Assembly (NCBI GenBank): GCA_018399375.1
Contig: JAGYOV010000012.1
Location: 1 to 13,085, forward strand
Source: Dehalococcoidia bacterium
Lineage (GTDB): Bacteria > Chloroflexota > Dehalococcoidia > GIF9 > AB-539-J10
DNA: 13,085 bases
Reading direction: 5' to 3'
Below are positions 1 through 7,917 of this stretch, piece after piece. Made by a program: the position numbers and the translations under genes. The notes beneath the pieces were generated by a model. It was not told the origin of the DNA. It saw nothing but the letters and a program-made list of their open reading frames with translations, and did not search any database. The stretch's first letter is position 1; every line of letters begins with the position of its first letter.

Positions 1-1
1 G

Positions 2-1447
2 ATCGATAATGAGATCGTCTTCTATCTTATAGCCAGGACAAAGCACAAAGAGTATATAGAAAACGCGGTTAGAGAGGGAGGAGGTCAAGTTATTGAGATA
101 CCTGCTGAAGATATGGCCCTGGGAGAATTCTTTGCAACGGTTGAAGATAAAATCCATGAGCTCAGGGAAGAATCAACCAAAATTTACCACGAGATCGTGG
201 GTAAAACTAGAGATAACTTGAAAGAACTGGTCCTTTTTAGAGAAGCACTGTTAGCGGAAAGTGAGAAACTATCAGTCCTGGAGAAAGCATGCGCAGCGAA
301 ATACGTTATCTTAACCGAGGGATGGATCCCTGAAGCTAAGAGGGACGAGACAATTTCAGAGGTCAGACAAAATATAGAATACGTCTTTATAGATACAAGG
401 AAACCAGAGCCAGAGGAAGAACCTCCTACTAGAATGAGAAATGCCCGCGAGATCAAGCCATTTCAGGTCATAGTAAACCTATTCGCAGTTCCCAAATACA
501 GGGAATGGGATCCCACTCCTGTGGTCGCTTTCTCCTTTGCCTTTTTCTTCGGGCTCATGCTGGGCGACGTGGTCTATGCGCTCATTATCATGCTGTTCAC
601 CTACAAGGGTTTACATCTATTTGTTGATGACCCTGACAGTGAAGGCGTTAAATTGTTCCAGAGAATACTCTATATCAGCAGCGGCGTAGCACTGATCATC
701 GGTTTGCTCACCGGAAGCTATATGGGAGATTTCTATGCCTTCTTTGGCATTGAAAGCCTGGCACTTGTAGAAGGCATTAGACAAATGCTCAATGATCCCA
801 TGTCCTTCATCGTGCTAGCGCTGGGAATAGGACTCATACATGTAAATACAGGCCATGTACTGGCACTTATTGCAGGAATAAAGAAAAAAGAAAGAGCCAT
901 AATGATAAACAAGGCAGGCTTATTTATCCTGCAGCTGGCAGGGATACCATGGATCATACATTCCATGCTTGGAATTGACATACCTTTTCTGACAGCGCCG
1001 ATTTATTCCATTTTGCTATATGCGGTAGGGCTGGGAGTCATACTGATCATCGCATCTTCCATTATGCAGAAAGGCACTTTTCTAGGAAGCATCTTCTGGC
1101 TATTCGACATCACCGGTATCCTGGGAGATATCATGTCATACTGCCGGTTAGCAGGTGTGGGCCTAGCTACATTTTATCTAGCCTACTGTTTCAACATGAT
1201 AGCAGGTTTGATATACGAAATGGTGCCATCAGGCATAGTAAGAATTCTTGGAGGAGGCCTTTTGGCAATCATCATCTTGATGATAGGACATATAGTCAAC
1301 CTAGTCCTTAGTGGCATTACGTGTTTTGTTCACTCTCTCAGACTATGCTTCGTAGAATTTCTATTCAAGTTTTATGAAGGTGGAGGAAGAGAATATAGCC
1401 CGTTTTGCCTGAAACATCGCCCCGTATTCGTCAAGGGGAAAGCTTAG
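2..1447 (+). CDS. atpI: V/A-type ATPase subunit I (a-subunit), 5'-truncated
   Basis: This is the membrane stator subunit that forms the ion half-channels against the K-ring and anchors the peripheral stalks. The frame is open to the window edge, so the ATG at 113 is internal; 481 codons are visible, while the family is usually about 600-660 residues, so roughly the first quarter of the cytoplasmic domain is missing. The visible part has a charged soluble region, then about seven hydrophobic segments beginning near nt 520 with the family motif FFFGLMLGD. Two membrane arginines expected to face the rotor are present: SYCRL (codon 1145-1147) and HSLRL (codon 1340-1342), the latter followed by the conserved VEFLFKFYEGGG tail. 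The residue after the second motif is Cys, a position that varies in the family. It is the first visible gene of the operon, 28 bases before atpK. Family assignment is secure; coupling ion is inferred from atpK. Confidence 0.95.
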   Translation: MDNEIVFYLIARTKHKEYIENAVREGGGQVIEIPAEDMALGEFFATVEDKIHELREESTKIYHEIVGKTRDNLKELVLFREALLAESEKLSVLEKACAAKYVILTEGWIPEAKRDETISEVRQNIEYVFIDTRKPEPEEEPPTRMRNAREIKPFQVIVNLFAVPKYREWDPTPVVAFSFAFFFGLMLGDVVYALIIMLFTYKGLHLFVDDPDSEGVKLFQRILYISSGVALIIGLLTGSYMGDFYAFFGIESLALVEGIRQMLNDPMSFIVLALGIGLIHVNTGHVLALIAGIKKKERAIMINKAGLFILQLAGIPWIIHSMLGIDIPFLTAPIYSILLYAVGLGVILIIASSIMQKGTFLGSIFWLFDITGILGDIMSYCRLAGVGLATFYLAYCFNMIAGLIYEMVPSGIVRILGGGLLAIIILMIGHIVNLVLSGITCFVHSLRLCFVEFLFKFYEGGGREYSPFCLKHRPVFVKGKA

Positions 1448-1464
1448 CAGATAATTTTCCGAAT

Positions 1465-1472
1465 GGAGGTGA
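1465..1472 (+). promoter_or_regulatory. Near-perfect Shine-Dalgarno of atpK
   Basis: GGAGGTGA lies three bases before the atpK ATG (six counted from GGAGG). It matches the 16S anti-Shine-Dalgarno over eight bases and is the strongest site among the membrane and stalk genes of this operon; atpC and atpF have little or none. This fits the need for many K copies per complex. Confidence 0.7.
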
Positions 1473-1475
1473 AAC

Positions 1476-1955
1476 ATGATAATAAGCCCTGAAGCCCTGG
1501 CAATTATGGGAGGAGGCCTGGCAATGGCCGGGGGACTAGCTGGTTCTGCCATAGGCATAGCAAACGCTGGATCCGCAGGAGCAGCTACGCTTTCCGAAGA
1601 GCCAGGACAGTTCAGAAATGTTATCGTACTGGCATCATTACCAATGACACAGACTTTTTACGGACTCATTGTATTGATACTTATTCTGACAACAGTGCTC
1701 CCCAAAATCAATGCCATGCCGGATCCCGGCGGCAGCGGTTTCACCGTACTAGCCTGTGGTCTTATCGCTGCTTTTGCCGAGTTGTTCTCTGCTGCATTCC
1801 AAGGCTCCGTATGCGCAGCAGGAATTTCCCTTCTACCTAAAACAAAGGGCAAGATCCTGATTAACTCCATGATGCTCGCCGTTTTTGTTGAGCTAATAGG
1901 CGTTCTGGGGCTAGTTTTTACCATTATGGCATTGAGCATGCTGGGACTTTTCTAG
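1476..1955 (+). CDS. atpK: V/A-type ATPase subunit K (rotor c-ring proteolipid)
   Basis: This is the ion-carrying rotor ring subunit. At 159 residues with four hydrophobic helices it is the duplicated two-hairpin form, close to the 156-residue E. hirae NtpK. Aligning by eye to NtpK, the Na+ ligands are all kept: L55, T58 and Q59 in helix 2 (motif LPMTQ, with Y62 as the partner of NtpK Y68), Q109 in helix 3 (FQG), and the carboxylate E139 in helix 4 (FVELIG). Hairpin 1 has Gln instead of an acidic residue, so there is one ion site per duplicated subunit, as in NtpK. An additional glutamate, E102, sits in helix 3 seven residues before Q109. Na+ coupling is inferred from these ligands. It starts with the strongest Shine-Dalgarno of the cluster. 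Confidence 0.96.
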   Translation: MIISPEALAIMGGGLAMAGGLAGSAIGIANAGSAGAATLSEEPGQFRNVIVLASLPMTQTFYGLIVLILILTTVLPKINAMPDPGGSGFTVLACGLIAAFAELFSAAFQGSVCAAGISLLPKTKGKILINSMMLAVFVELIGVLGLVFTIMALSMLGLF

Positions 1956-1970
1956 AGGTTATGCAGGAAA

Positions 1971-2543
1971 ATGGAAAGGATAAATGAAGCCGTCATTGCC
2001 AAAGTGAACGAGGAAGCCCATGCCATAATTGAAGAGGCCGAGGAGAAGGCCCGCAAGGAGATAAGTCGAGCACAAAAACAGCGCGAGACAAAAATTGAGG
2101 AAGAAAGGGGCAGAATACGCAAGGCAGCAGAGGAAGAAGCCACTCGAATTCACGCCAGATCTTCCATCAAAGAACGTCAAGAGGTTTCGGCTAAGAAATC
2201 TAGCGTCATCACCAGGATAATTGACATGGCAGAGAACAAATTATCTCATTTCACTGCTGACGAGCACCTTCTCGCGAAATTGCTTACCGAGTCTCTTGAC
2301 GCTCTGGGTGGAAAAAGGGCCAGAATTTATATTTCTCCCAGAGACATGGCCTCAGTGCGAAAACTCCTTGCAAGCAATGAAGATCTAGCCAGCAGAATAG
2401 AGGAGATCAAGGAACTGCAGCGACAGGGAGGTATTATAGCTGAAGATGTAGACGGAAAGCTCAGGATCGATAATACATATGCGACCAGGCTTGAGATGTT
2501 GTTGCCACAACTGTTACCACAGATAAGCAAGGAACTTTTTTAG
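1971..2543 (+). CDS. atpE: V/A-type ATPase subunit E (peripheral stalk)
   Basis: Subunit E forms the peripheral stalk with subunit G/H, holding the A3B3 head still against rotor torque. The 190-residue protein has a long N-terminal charged helix, roughly residues 5-70, rich in Glu, Lys, Arg and Ala (for example EEAEEKARKEI), which should be a coiled coil, followed by a globular C-terminal domain with an IIAEDVDGKLRIDNT-type strand region near residues 153-168 that binds the head. The length matches the family. It begins 15 bases after atpK; GAGG at 1956-1959 is 11 bases upstream of the ATG. An ATG at 1961 is in another frame and gives only a short peptide. Its stalk partner G/H is not encoded in this window and is expected upstream of atpI. 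Confidence 0.9.
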   Translation: MERINEAVIAKVNEEAHAIIEEAEEKARKEISRAQKQRETKIEEERGRIRKAAEEEATRIHARSSIKERQEVSAKKSSVITRIIDMAENKLSHFTADEHLLAKLLTESLDALGGKRARIYISPRDMASVRKLLASNEDLASRIEEIKELQRQGGIIAEDVDGKLRIDNTYATRLEMLLPQLLPQISKELF

Positions 2544-2550
2544 GTTACAG

Positions 2551-3597
2551 ATGAACATTATTCTGCTTGACGCAAAGCACGCATTTATCTCAGCATATCT
2601 AAAAGGTGAGGAGTCCAGAACCATCATCATGACTCAAATGGAGGAGATGTTGAAAACCGACAACATCCAAGAAGCGATGGCACTAATCAGAGAAACTGAA
2701 CTTGGGAGCTATCTGGAGCAATTCCCCATTGAGACTTTTGATGATCTGGATGCAATCTTGTGGCAGTATCTTGCCGCATGCATCAAATACGCAGAATCAT
2801 TTAAATTTTCGCCACCAGATATGGCAGAACTGTCCAGGGCATACATGGCAAAATATGACGTCTTCAATATTAAAGCTGCCTTACTGAGCATCGCCACCGA
2901 TAGAAAAGCCAGCCTGCTTCCCTTAGGAGAGCTTCATGATAGAGGCTTGCTGGATAAGCTCTCTGCTGCTGAAAATACTAACGCTATTATAGAAATGCTC
3001 GCCGTTTCAGGATTAAAAGATTATGTACCCGCAGTGAAAAACTATGCAGATGGGGAGAATCGTGAGTCGAGGTCTCTAGCAGAAGCAAATCTGGATAACG
3101 CTTACTATAAGAGTCTACAGCACGTGATAATGAGAATAAAGGACGGCTTTATAATACGGCAAACCATGGGCATGATGATAGACCTCATAAATCTGCAGAT
3201 CGTTGCTAGAAACATTATTGCCGGCTTGAAAGTCAATGCAGATCAGTGCACCATCGCTGATGGATATTTGATTGGAGAAGATACCGTAAAAGAGTTGCTC
3301 TCTCTTAAACTGAATGACCTCCCCCACCACCTGGAGGGAACCCCATATACCGACATAGCAGAAGAGATACTGGCTGGCTATGACAAAACCAAGAGCGTTA
3401 CAGCCATACAGAGCGTTATCGACAAGTACAGGTTCAAATGGCTCAGAGAAATGCTGGCTCCCAGAGTGTTATCTCCTCTGGTGATGCTGTGGTATATAAT
3501 TCTCAAGGAGAACGAAATAAGAAACCTGAGGCTAATATTAAAGGCAATAAAGGATAACGCTTCGAGAGAAGAAGTAAAAGACTATTTGGTATCATAA
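2551..3597 (+). CDS. atpC: V/A-type ATPase subunit C (AC39/d-type)
   Basis: Subunit C is the funnel-shaped socket that couples the central shaft (D and F) to the K-ring. The 348-residue protein is soluble and mostly helical, with the internally repetitive AC39 pattern: stretches such as YLKGEESRTIIM near residue 17, the DVFNIKAALL segment near residue 105, and the late DLINLQIVARNII and ENEIRNLRLILKAI segments, which are the hallmark N-(I/L)R/K-x-(I/L) helices of the family. The length is normal. The gene starts seven bases after the atpE stop, with only a weak AGG close to the ATG, so translational coupling to atpE is likely. Assignment rests on family pattern, position between E and F, and length. 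Confidence 0.9.
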   Translation: MNIILLDAKHAFISAYLKGEESRTIIMTQMEEMLKTDNIQEAMALIRETELGSYLEQFPIETFDDLDAILWQYLAACIKYAESFKFSPPDMAELSRAYMAKYDVFNIKAALLSIATDRKASLLPLGELHDRGLLDKLSAAENTNAIIEMLAVSGLKDYVPAVKNYADGENRESRSLAEANLDNAYYKSLQHVIMRIKDGFIIRQTMGMMIDLINLQIVARNIIAGLKVNADQCTIADGYLIGEDTVKELLSLKLNDLPHHLEGTPYTDIAEEILAGYDKTKSVTAIQSVIDKYRFKWLREMLAPRVLSPLVMLWYIILKENEIRNLRLILKAIKDNASREEVKDYLVS

Positions 3598-3599
3598 TT

Positions 3600-3953
3600 A
3601 TGATTCCTGCTAAAGAGTTAAACATAGTTGTCATAGGAGACAAAGATCTACTTAGCGGGTTGAGACTTGCTGGCATCAGAGAATATTATCTCATAGCGGA
3701 TAATCAAGATGAGCGCGAGCAGATCAGGAAGGCTCTGGAAGAAGCAGTAAAGAAGCCTGATACCGGCATAGTGGTCATATCTGAAGATTATCTGAAGTAT
3801 GTGGAAGATATAGTATCGCGAGTTAAAAAAGGGAACACTGCAATTCCTGTAATTGTAGAGGTCCCATCGAAATCTGGCACAGTCTATCGAGATATCGCAG
3901 AACATTATGAAACATTTATGAGGGAATTCCTAGGATTCAACATAGAACTGTGA
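3600..3953 (+). CDS. atpF: V/A-type ATPase subunit F (central stalk)
   Basis: Subunit F is a small CheY-like alpha/beta protein bound to subunit D in the central shaft. It is 117 residues, a little over the usual 100-110. The opening strand and loop IVVIGDKDLLSGLRLAG (residues 8-24) is the family signature, and the second half has VVISEDYLKYV and IPVIVEVPSK, the conserved strand leading to the PS(K) loop. It is not homologous to the F-type b subunit also called AtpF. The start lies two bases after the atpC stop and lacks a visible Shine-Dalgarno, so it is probably translated by coupling. After it comes the only large gap of the operon. Confidence 0.92.
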   Translation: MIPAKELNIVVIGDKDLLSGLRLAGIREYYLIADNQDEREQIRKALEEAVKKPDTGIVVISEDYLKYVEDIVSRVKKGNTAIPVIVEVPSKSGTVYRDIAEHYETFMREFLGFNIEL

Positions 3954-3967
3954 AAAAGGGACATTCC

Positions 3968-3982
3968 CTGTAGTTGCTACAG
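3968..3982. promoter_or_regulatory. Dyad 1 in the atpF-atpA gap
   Basis: CTGTAGTTGCTACAG is a perfect 6+6 inverted repeat around a 3-base centre. Its reverse complement matches the second dyad at 4032-4046 at 14 of 15 positions. It could be a dimeric repressor/activator operator or an RNA hairpin in the atpF-atpA transcript. No regulator gene is present to test the idea. Confidence 0.4.
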
Positions 3983-4031
3983 AAATATAGAGACAGAGAG
4001 AGTGGATATTTAAATAACCTTTTGACTTGTC

Positions 4032-4046
4032 CTGTAGCAAGTACAG
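4032..4046. promoter_or_regulatory. Dyad 2 in the atpF-atpA gap
   Basis: CTGTAGCAAGTACAG has a perfect CTGTA/TACAG 5+5 inverted repeat. It is centred 64 bases after dyad 1, close to six turns of DNA, and ends 30 bases before the atpA start. Both copies are preceded by C, giving a CCTGTAG direct repeat at 3967 and 4031. Operator or RNA structure are both possible. Confidence 0.4.
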
Positions 4047-4076
4047 CGTGGGTAATAAGAGCAGGAGGCTAAATTT

Positions 4077-5831
4077 ATGGGAAAGATATGGAGAGTTTCC
4101 GGCCCTCTAGTTATAGCCGATGAGATGAAGGGTTCTCAGGTCTACGAGGTCGTCGAGATAGGTAAAGAGGGCCTGGTAGGAGAAATAACGGGACTGGACG
4201 GAGATAAAGCGATAATCCAAGCACATGAGGAAACCCTTGGCCTGAGAGTCGGCGATGAGGTAAAAGGGACCGGCAAAATATTGAGTGTGGAGCTGGGACC
4301 AGGAATCGTGGGATCCATTTACGATGGCCTGCAAAAATCCTTGCTTACGCTCGTTGAGGAGAGTGGCCCATTTATCAAGCGGGGAGTAAAAGCACTGGCG
4401 CTCGACAGAAACAAAAAATGGCATTTTACTCCGACTGTTCGAGATGGAGACATACTTGGTCCTGGCAGCATCATCGGTACAGTTACCGAGACCAATATTA
4501 TCGAGCACAAGATAATGGTGCCACCAGGATTGAAGGGCACAATACGGAAAATCAAGGGAGGCGACTATACCGTTGATGAACCTGTAGCCTCACTGGAACA
4601 CGAAAGTGGAGTATTTGAAATTAAGCTCAAGCAGGAATGGCCGGTACGGAAACCGAGACCCTATAGACAGAGGTTAGCTCCCGCAGGTTTGCTGACTACG
4701 GGAATGCGAGTGATGGATTATATGTTTCCCCTAGCTCTTGGGGGCAAGGCTGCAATACCTGGAGGATTTGGTACCGGTAAAACCGTTGCCCTGCAGCAAC
4801 TGGCTAAATGGGCCCAGACACATCTGAACATCTACGTTGGCTGCGGAGAGAGGGGCAATGAGATGTCAGACGTCCTGTACAGTTTTAGACAACTTAAAGA
4901 CCCCAAAACAGGAGAACTTCTACAGGACAAAGAAATATTCATAGCTAATACTTCCAATATGCCCGTCGTAGCTCGTGAAGCGAGTATCTTTGTTGGAATA
5001 ACCGTGGCTGAATATTTCCGCGATATGGGGTATGACGTGTTATTGATTGCCGATTCAACTTCCAGATGGGCAGAGGCCATGAGGGAAATGGGGGGCAGAC
5101 TTGAAGAAATGCCAGGCGAAGAAGGATTCCCTGCCTATCTGGGATCACACCTTTCTTCTTTTTACGAGAGATCGGGAATGGTTGAATGCCTGGGGCGTCC
5201 CGAAAGAAATGGTTCGGTAACAGTAATTGGGTCCGTAAGCCCACCTGGAGCTGACTTTAGCGAACCAGTCACTCAAAATACCCTCAGGATAGTCGATGCC
5301 CTATACTCGCTGGATGTCTCCCTGGCAAACAAGCGACATTTCCCCACGATAAACTGGCTTACCAGCTATAGCCTGTATATCGATGTAGTTCGGAACTGGT
5401 GGAACGATGTCTATCCAGAGTGGGCAGATACCCGATCTGCAGCGCTAAAGATATTGCAACAGGAAGCTGAACTAGAGGAGATCGTAAGGCTCGTTGGGCC
5501 TGAAGCCTTGCCCGAAGGGGACAAGCTATTATTGCTCATTGCCAGGATGTTGCGTGAAGACTTCCTCCAGCAGAGCGCTTATCATGAAATCGATGCCTAT
5601 TGTACGCCGCTAAAGGCAGGGCTCATGATTACGGCTATAATGAAATTTTACGACCTCGCACAGGAGATGCTGAATTCAGGAATGAGAGTTGAGGAAATTC
5701 GATCATCTCCCATGGTGTACAGAATAACCAGGATGAAGGATATTCCCAACGAGCTCTTCGAGCAAAAAGCAAAGGAGCTGTGGCAAGAAATGGAACAGGA
5801 GCTAGTAGCTGATAAAGGAGGAACCCTATGA
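4077..5831 (+). CDS. atpA: V/A-type ATPase catalytic subunit A
   Basis: This is the nucleotide-hydrolysing or synthesising subunit of the A3B3 head. Its 584 residues are normal for the family. In order: N-terminal beta-barrel (about 1-75), the A-specific bulge insertion (about 115-190), the P-loop GGFGTGKT at 229-236 with K235 and T236, the catalytic-glutamate motif GERGNE with E258 and R259, Walker B VLLIAD ending at D326, then the conserved STSRWAEAMRE and EEMPGEEGFPAYLGS stretches, and a helical C-terminal domain. The P-loop has Gly-Gly where Gly-Pro is more usual. AGGAGG at 4063-4068, eight bases before the ATG, is a strong ribosome site and fixes the start. It follows the dyad-bearing gap, so it may be partly independently controlled. 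It overlaps atpB by four bases (ATGA). Confidence 0.98.
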   Translation: MGKIWRVSGPLVIADEMKGSQVYEVVEIGKEGLVGEITGLDGDKAIIQAHEETLGLRVGDEVKGTGKILSVELGPGIVGSIYDGLQKSLLTLVEESGPFIKRGVKALALDRNKKWHFTPTVRDGDILGPGSIIGTVTETNIIEHKIMVPPGLKGTIRKIKGGDYTVDEPVASLEHESGVFEIKLKQEWPVRKPRPYRQRLAPAGLLTTGMRVMDYMFPLALGGKAAIPGGFGTGKTVALQQLAKWAQTHLNIYVGCGERGNEMSDVLYSFRQLKDPKTGELLQDKEIFIANTSNMPVVAREASIFVGITVAEYFRDMGYDVLLIADSTSRWAEAMREMGGRLEEMPGEEGFPAYLGSHLSSFYERSGMVECLGRPERNGSVTVIGSVSPPGADFSEPVTQNTLRIVDALYSLDVSLANKRHFPTINWLTSYSLYIDVVRNWWNDVYPEWADTRSAALKILQQEAELEEIVRLVGPEALPEGDKLLLLIARMLREDFLQQSAYHEIDAYCTPLKAGLMITAIMKFYDLAQEMLNSGMRVEEIRSSPMVYRITRMKDIPNELFEQKAKELWQEMEQELVADKGGTL

Positions 5832-7234
5832 GCTTATCTTCACTTTACATCAAAGAGGGGAGAGCAATTAATAAGGCCAAGGGATCTTTGCTCGTAGCTG
5901 AAAGCATCCCCGGTATAGAACTCAGTGAAATAATCGACGTTCAGCTTGGCAATGGCGAGGTAAAAAGAGGTCAGGCAATAGACATTGGAAAGGAAGCAAT
6001 TATAATACAGGTATTCGGTGGAGTTAGCGAAGTTGACCTCATAGACTGCAAAATAAGATGCAAAGGAGAAACGCTAAAACTACCGGTATCCATTGACATG
6101 ATGGGGAGATTTTTCAATGGCATGGGAGAATCCATAGATGGGGGGCCTCCTATAATTCCATATGACTATCTGGAAATCAATGGTGAACCTATGAACCCTG
6201 CAGCGCGCCAGCCACCCTCTGAATTCATCGAAACTGGAATTTCAGCAATAGATGGTTTGAACGCGCTGGTTAGAGGGCAGAAATTGCCCATATTCAGTGG
6301 GGCAGGTCTACCGCACAACAAAATTGCGGCCCAGATCATCAGGCAGGCAACAGTAAAAGGAGAAGAAGAAAGATTTGCGCTGGTATTTGCAGCTGTTGGC
6401 ATCAGTTACGATGAAGCTTCTTTCTTCATGAAAGACCTCGAGAATACAGGAGCACTGGAAAGAACGGTGGCCTTCATAAACACCGCATCGGATCCCGTCA
6501 TAGAGCGGATATCAACACCCAGGCTAGCTTTGACTGCAGCCGATTATCTGGCGTGGGAACAAGGTATGGACGTTCTGGTTATACTTACCGATATGACTAA
6601 CTACTGTGAGGCCCTGCGGGAGCTCTCTTCAATGCGCGAAGAAATTCCTTCAAGAAGAGGATACCCCGGCTACATGTACACTGACCTTGCCACGATATAT
6701 GAGAGAGCGGGCAGAATTATGGGAAAAGAAGGTTCAATAACTATACTGCCCATCCTGACCATGCCCAATGATGATATCACGCATCCTATACCCGACCTTA
6801 CCGGATACATAACCGAAGGGCAGATAGTGCTTTCACGGAACCTGGAAAGGAAGGGAATATATTTACCCATAGACGTATTCCTATCCCTTTCACGAATGAT
6901 GAAAGAAGGAATTGGTCCAGGCAAAACGCGAGAGGATCATAACAACGTATTCATGCAATCCTATGCCGCTTATTCCGAAGGATGCAACCTCAGAGAGATA
7001 TCTACCATTATAGGAGCTGAATCGCTAGGTGAAAGAGATAAGGTATATTTGTCCTTCGCAGACGAGTTTGAGAAAAGGTTTGTGTCACAGGGGGAGTTCG
7101 AGAAGAGGAGGGTAGAGGAAACGCTGGATATAGCATGGGATCTGTTCTCAATGTTGCCAGAAAAGGAACTACGCTTAATTAGCGAAAAATTTATCGATAA
7201 ATACCTGCCCAGAGGAAAATCAAGCAGTTCATAA
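5828..7234 (+). CDS. atpB: V/A-type ATPase regulatory subunit B
   Basis: Subunit B alternates with A in the head and contributes to the nucleotide pocket without hydrolysing ATP itself. The 468-residue protein has the beta-barrel (about 1-75), MMGRFFNGMGE near 91-101, and in place of a P-loop the degenerate FSGAGLPHNK at 156-165, which is diagnostic for B. R356 in SLSRMMKEGIG corresponds to the arginine that B supplies to the catalytic site of A. The SSMREEIPSRRGYPGYMYTDL block (about 267-287) is also highly conserved. The GGA of the atpA tail and the ATGA overlap indicate tight coupled translation with atpA, matching their equal stoichiometry. Not to be confused with the F-type a subunit named AtpB. 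Confidence 0.98.
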   Translation: MSLSSLYIKEGRAINKAKGSLLVAESIPGIELSEIIDVQLGNGEVKRGQAIDIGKEAIIIQVFGGVSEVDLIDCKIRCKGETLKLPVSIDMMGRFFNGMGESIDGGPPIIPYDYLEINGEPMNPAARQPPSEFIETGISAIDGLNALVRGQKLPIFSGAGLPHNKIAAQIIRQATVKGEEERFALVFAAVGISYDEASFFMKDLENTGALERTVAFINTASDPVIERISTPRLALTAADYLAWEQGMDVLVILTDMTNYCEALRELSSMREEIPSRRGYPGYMYTDLATIYERAGRIMGKEGSITILPILTMPNDDITHPIPDLTGYITEGQIVLSRNLERKGIYLPIDVFLSLSRMMKEGIGPGKTREDHNNVFMQSYAAYSEGCNLREISTIIGAESLGERDKVYLSFADEFEKRFVSQGEFEKRRVEETLDIAWDLFSMLPEKELRLISEKFIDKYLPRGKSSSS

Positions 7235-7276
7235 CCTAACCCATCAAACTGGATGCGAAAAACGAGGTTGCTATAA

Positions 7277-7909
7277 ATGTCCCAGCAGCTAATCAAGGTC
7301 AGGCCAACAAAAATTGAGCTGGTCAAGCTAAAGCGCAGGTTGTCGCTGGCGCAGCGAGTACAGAAGATCGTTAAAGACAGGCTCTCAATACTCACGATGG
7401 AGTTTTTACAAGTTGCGCGAGAAACGGTAAAAGCTCGAGAGAAACTGGTTGAGTCATTCAGCGAGTTATATCGATCTCTTTCAGTTGCCAGTGGATATCA
7501 TGGATACATGGCACTGGAGAAAGAACTGCTGGCTACCGAGAGCGAAGTGAGCGCAATTGCTGGAACAAGAAATGTGGCGGGTGTAAGAATTCCCTCCTTT
7601 GAGCTAACAGGGGACGAAAAGGCAATGAAACGATACAGTATGATTGATACATCCGCCTATGTGGATCGTGCAGCACAATCGTCTGAGAGATGTCTTGAAG
7701 CTATAATAGAGATAGCCGAGTTGCAGAGAAGCCTCGAGTTGCTTGGGAAAGAGATAAACAAGGCAAAAAGGATAACCAATGCACTGGAATATGTCATCAT
7801 CCCCAGTTTACAGACAACAATAGACTTCTTAAATTTAACGTTCGAGGAAAGGGACCGAGAGGAGAAAACAAGGCTCAAGCGCGTGAAGATGTTGATTGAG
7901 GAGAAATAG
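7277..7909 (+). CDS. atpD: V/A-type ATPase subunit D (central shaft)
   Basis: Subunit D is the rotating central shaft inside A3B3. The 210-residue protein has the two long terminal helices typical of the family: an N-terminal one starting with the signature RPTKIELVKLKRRL (residues 9-22) and a C-terminal one rich in Arg, Lys and Glu, ending in NALEYVIIPSLQTTIDFL (about 167-184), which is the strongly conserved ALE-(Y/N)-(V/I)-(I/F)-IP block, and then a charged tail. The middle (about 85-125) is the less conserved hairpin that binds F. It starts 42 bases after atpB; GAGG at 7264-7267 is nine bases before the ATG. Length and motifs are normal. Confidence 0.95.
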   Translation: MSQQLIKVRPTKIELVKLKRRLSLAQRVQKIVKDRLSILTMEFLQVARETVKAREKLVESFSELYRSLSVASGYHGYMALEKELLATESEVSAIAGTRNVAGVRIPSFELTGDEKAMKRYSMIDTSAYVDRAAQSSERCLEAIIEIAELQRSLELLGKEINKAKRITNALEYVIIPSLQTTIDFLNLTFEERDREEKTRLKRVKMLIEEK

Positions 7910-7917
7910 CCAAGAAA

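Noticed and set aside
113..115. ATG at 113 as the start of atpI
   Set aside because: The same frame is open to base 2 with family-like sequence, and a 444-residue subunit I would lack its N-terminal domain; the gene is cut by the window edge.
3957..3969. AGGGA-CAT-TCCCT as a terminator after atpF
   Set aside because: Five-base stem with a three-base loop and no T-run; it could not end transcription reliably.
3968..4046. The CTGTA...TACAG dyads as LexA/SOS boxes
   Set aside because: The E. coli LexA box is CTGT-N8-ACAG (16 bases); these are CTGT-N7-ACAG (15), and Gram-positive-type boxes differ entirely. No DNA-damage gene is nearby, so the regulator is left unnamed.
4022..4058. A sigma70 promoter for atpA from TTGACT (4022) with TAATAA (4053)
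   Set aside because: The spacer would be 25 bases, and nothing like a -10 lies at 16-19 bases.
6970..7395. Minus-strand 141-codon open frame across the atpB end and atpD start
   Set aside because: It is antisense to two certain genes and its translation has no family features; likewise the antisense frame at 4107-4508 and the plus-strand frame at 8631-8966 over nusB.
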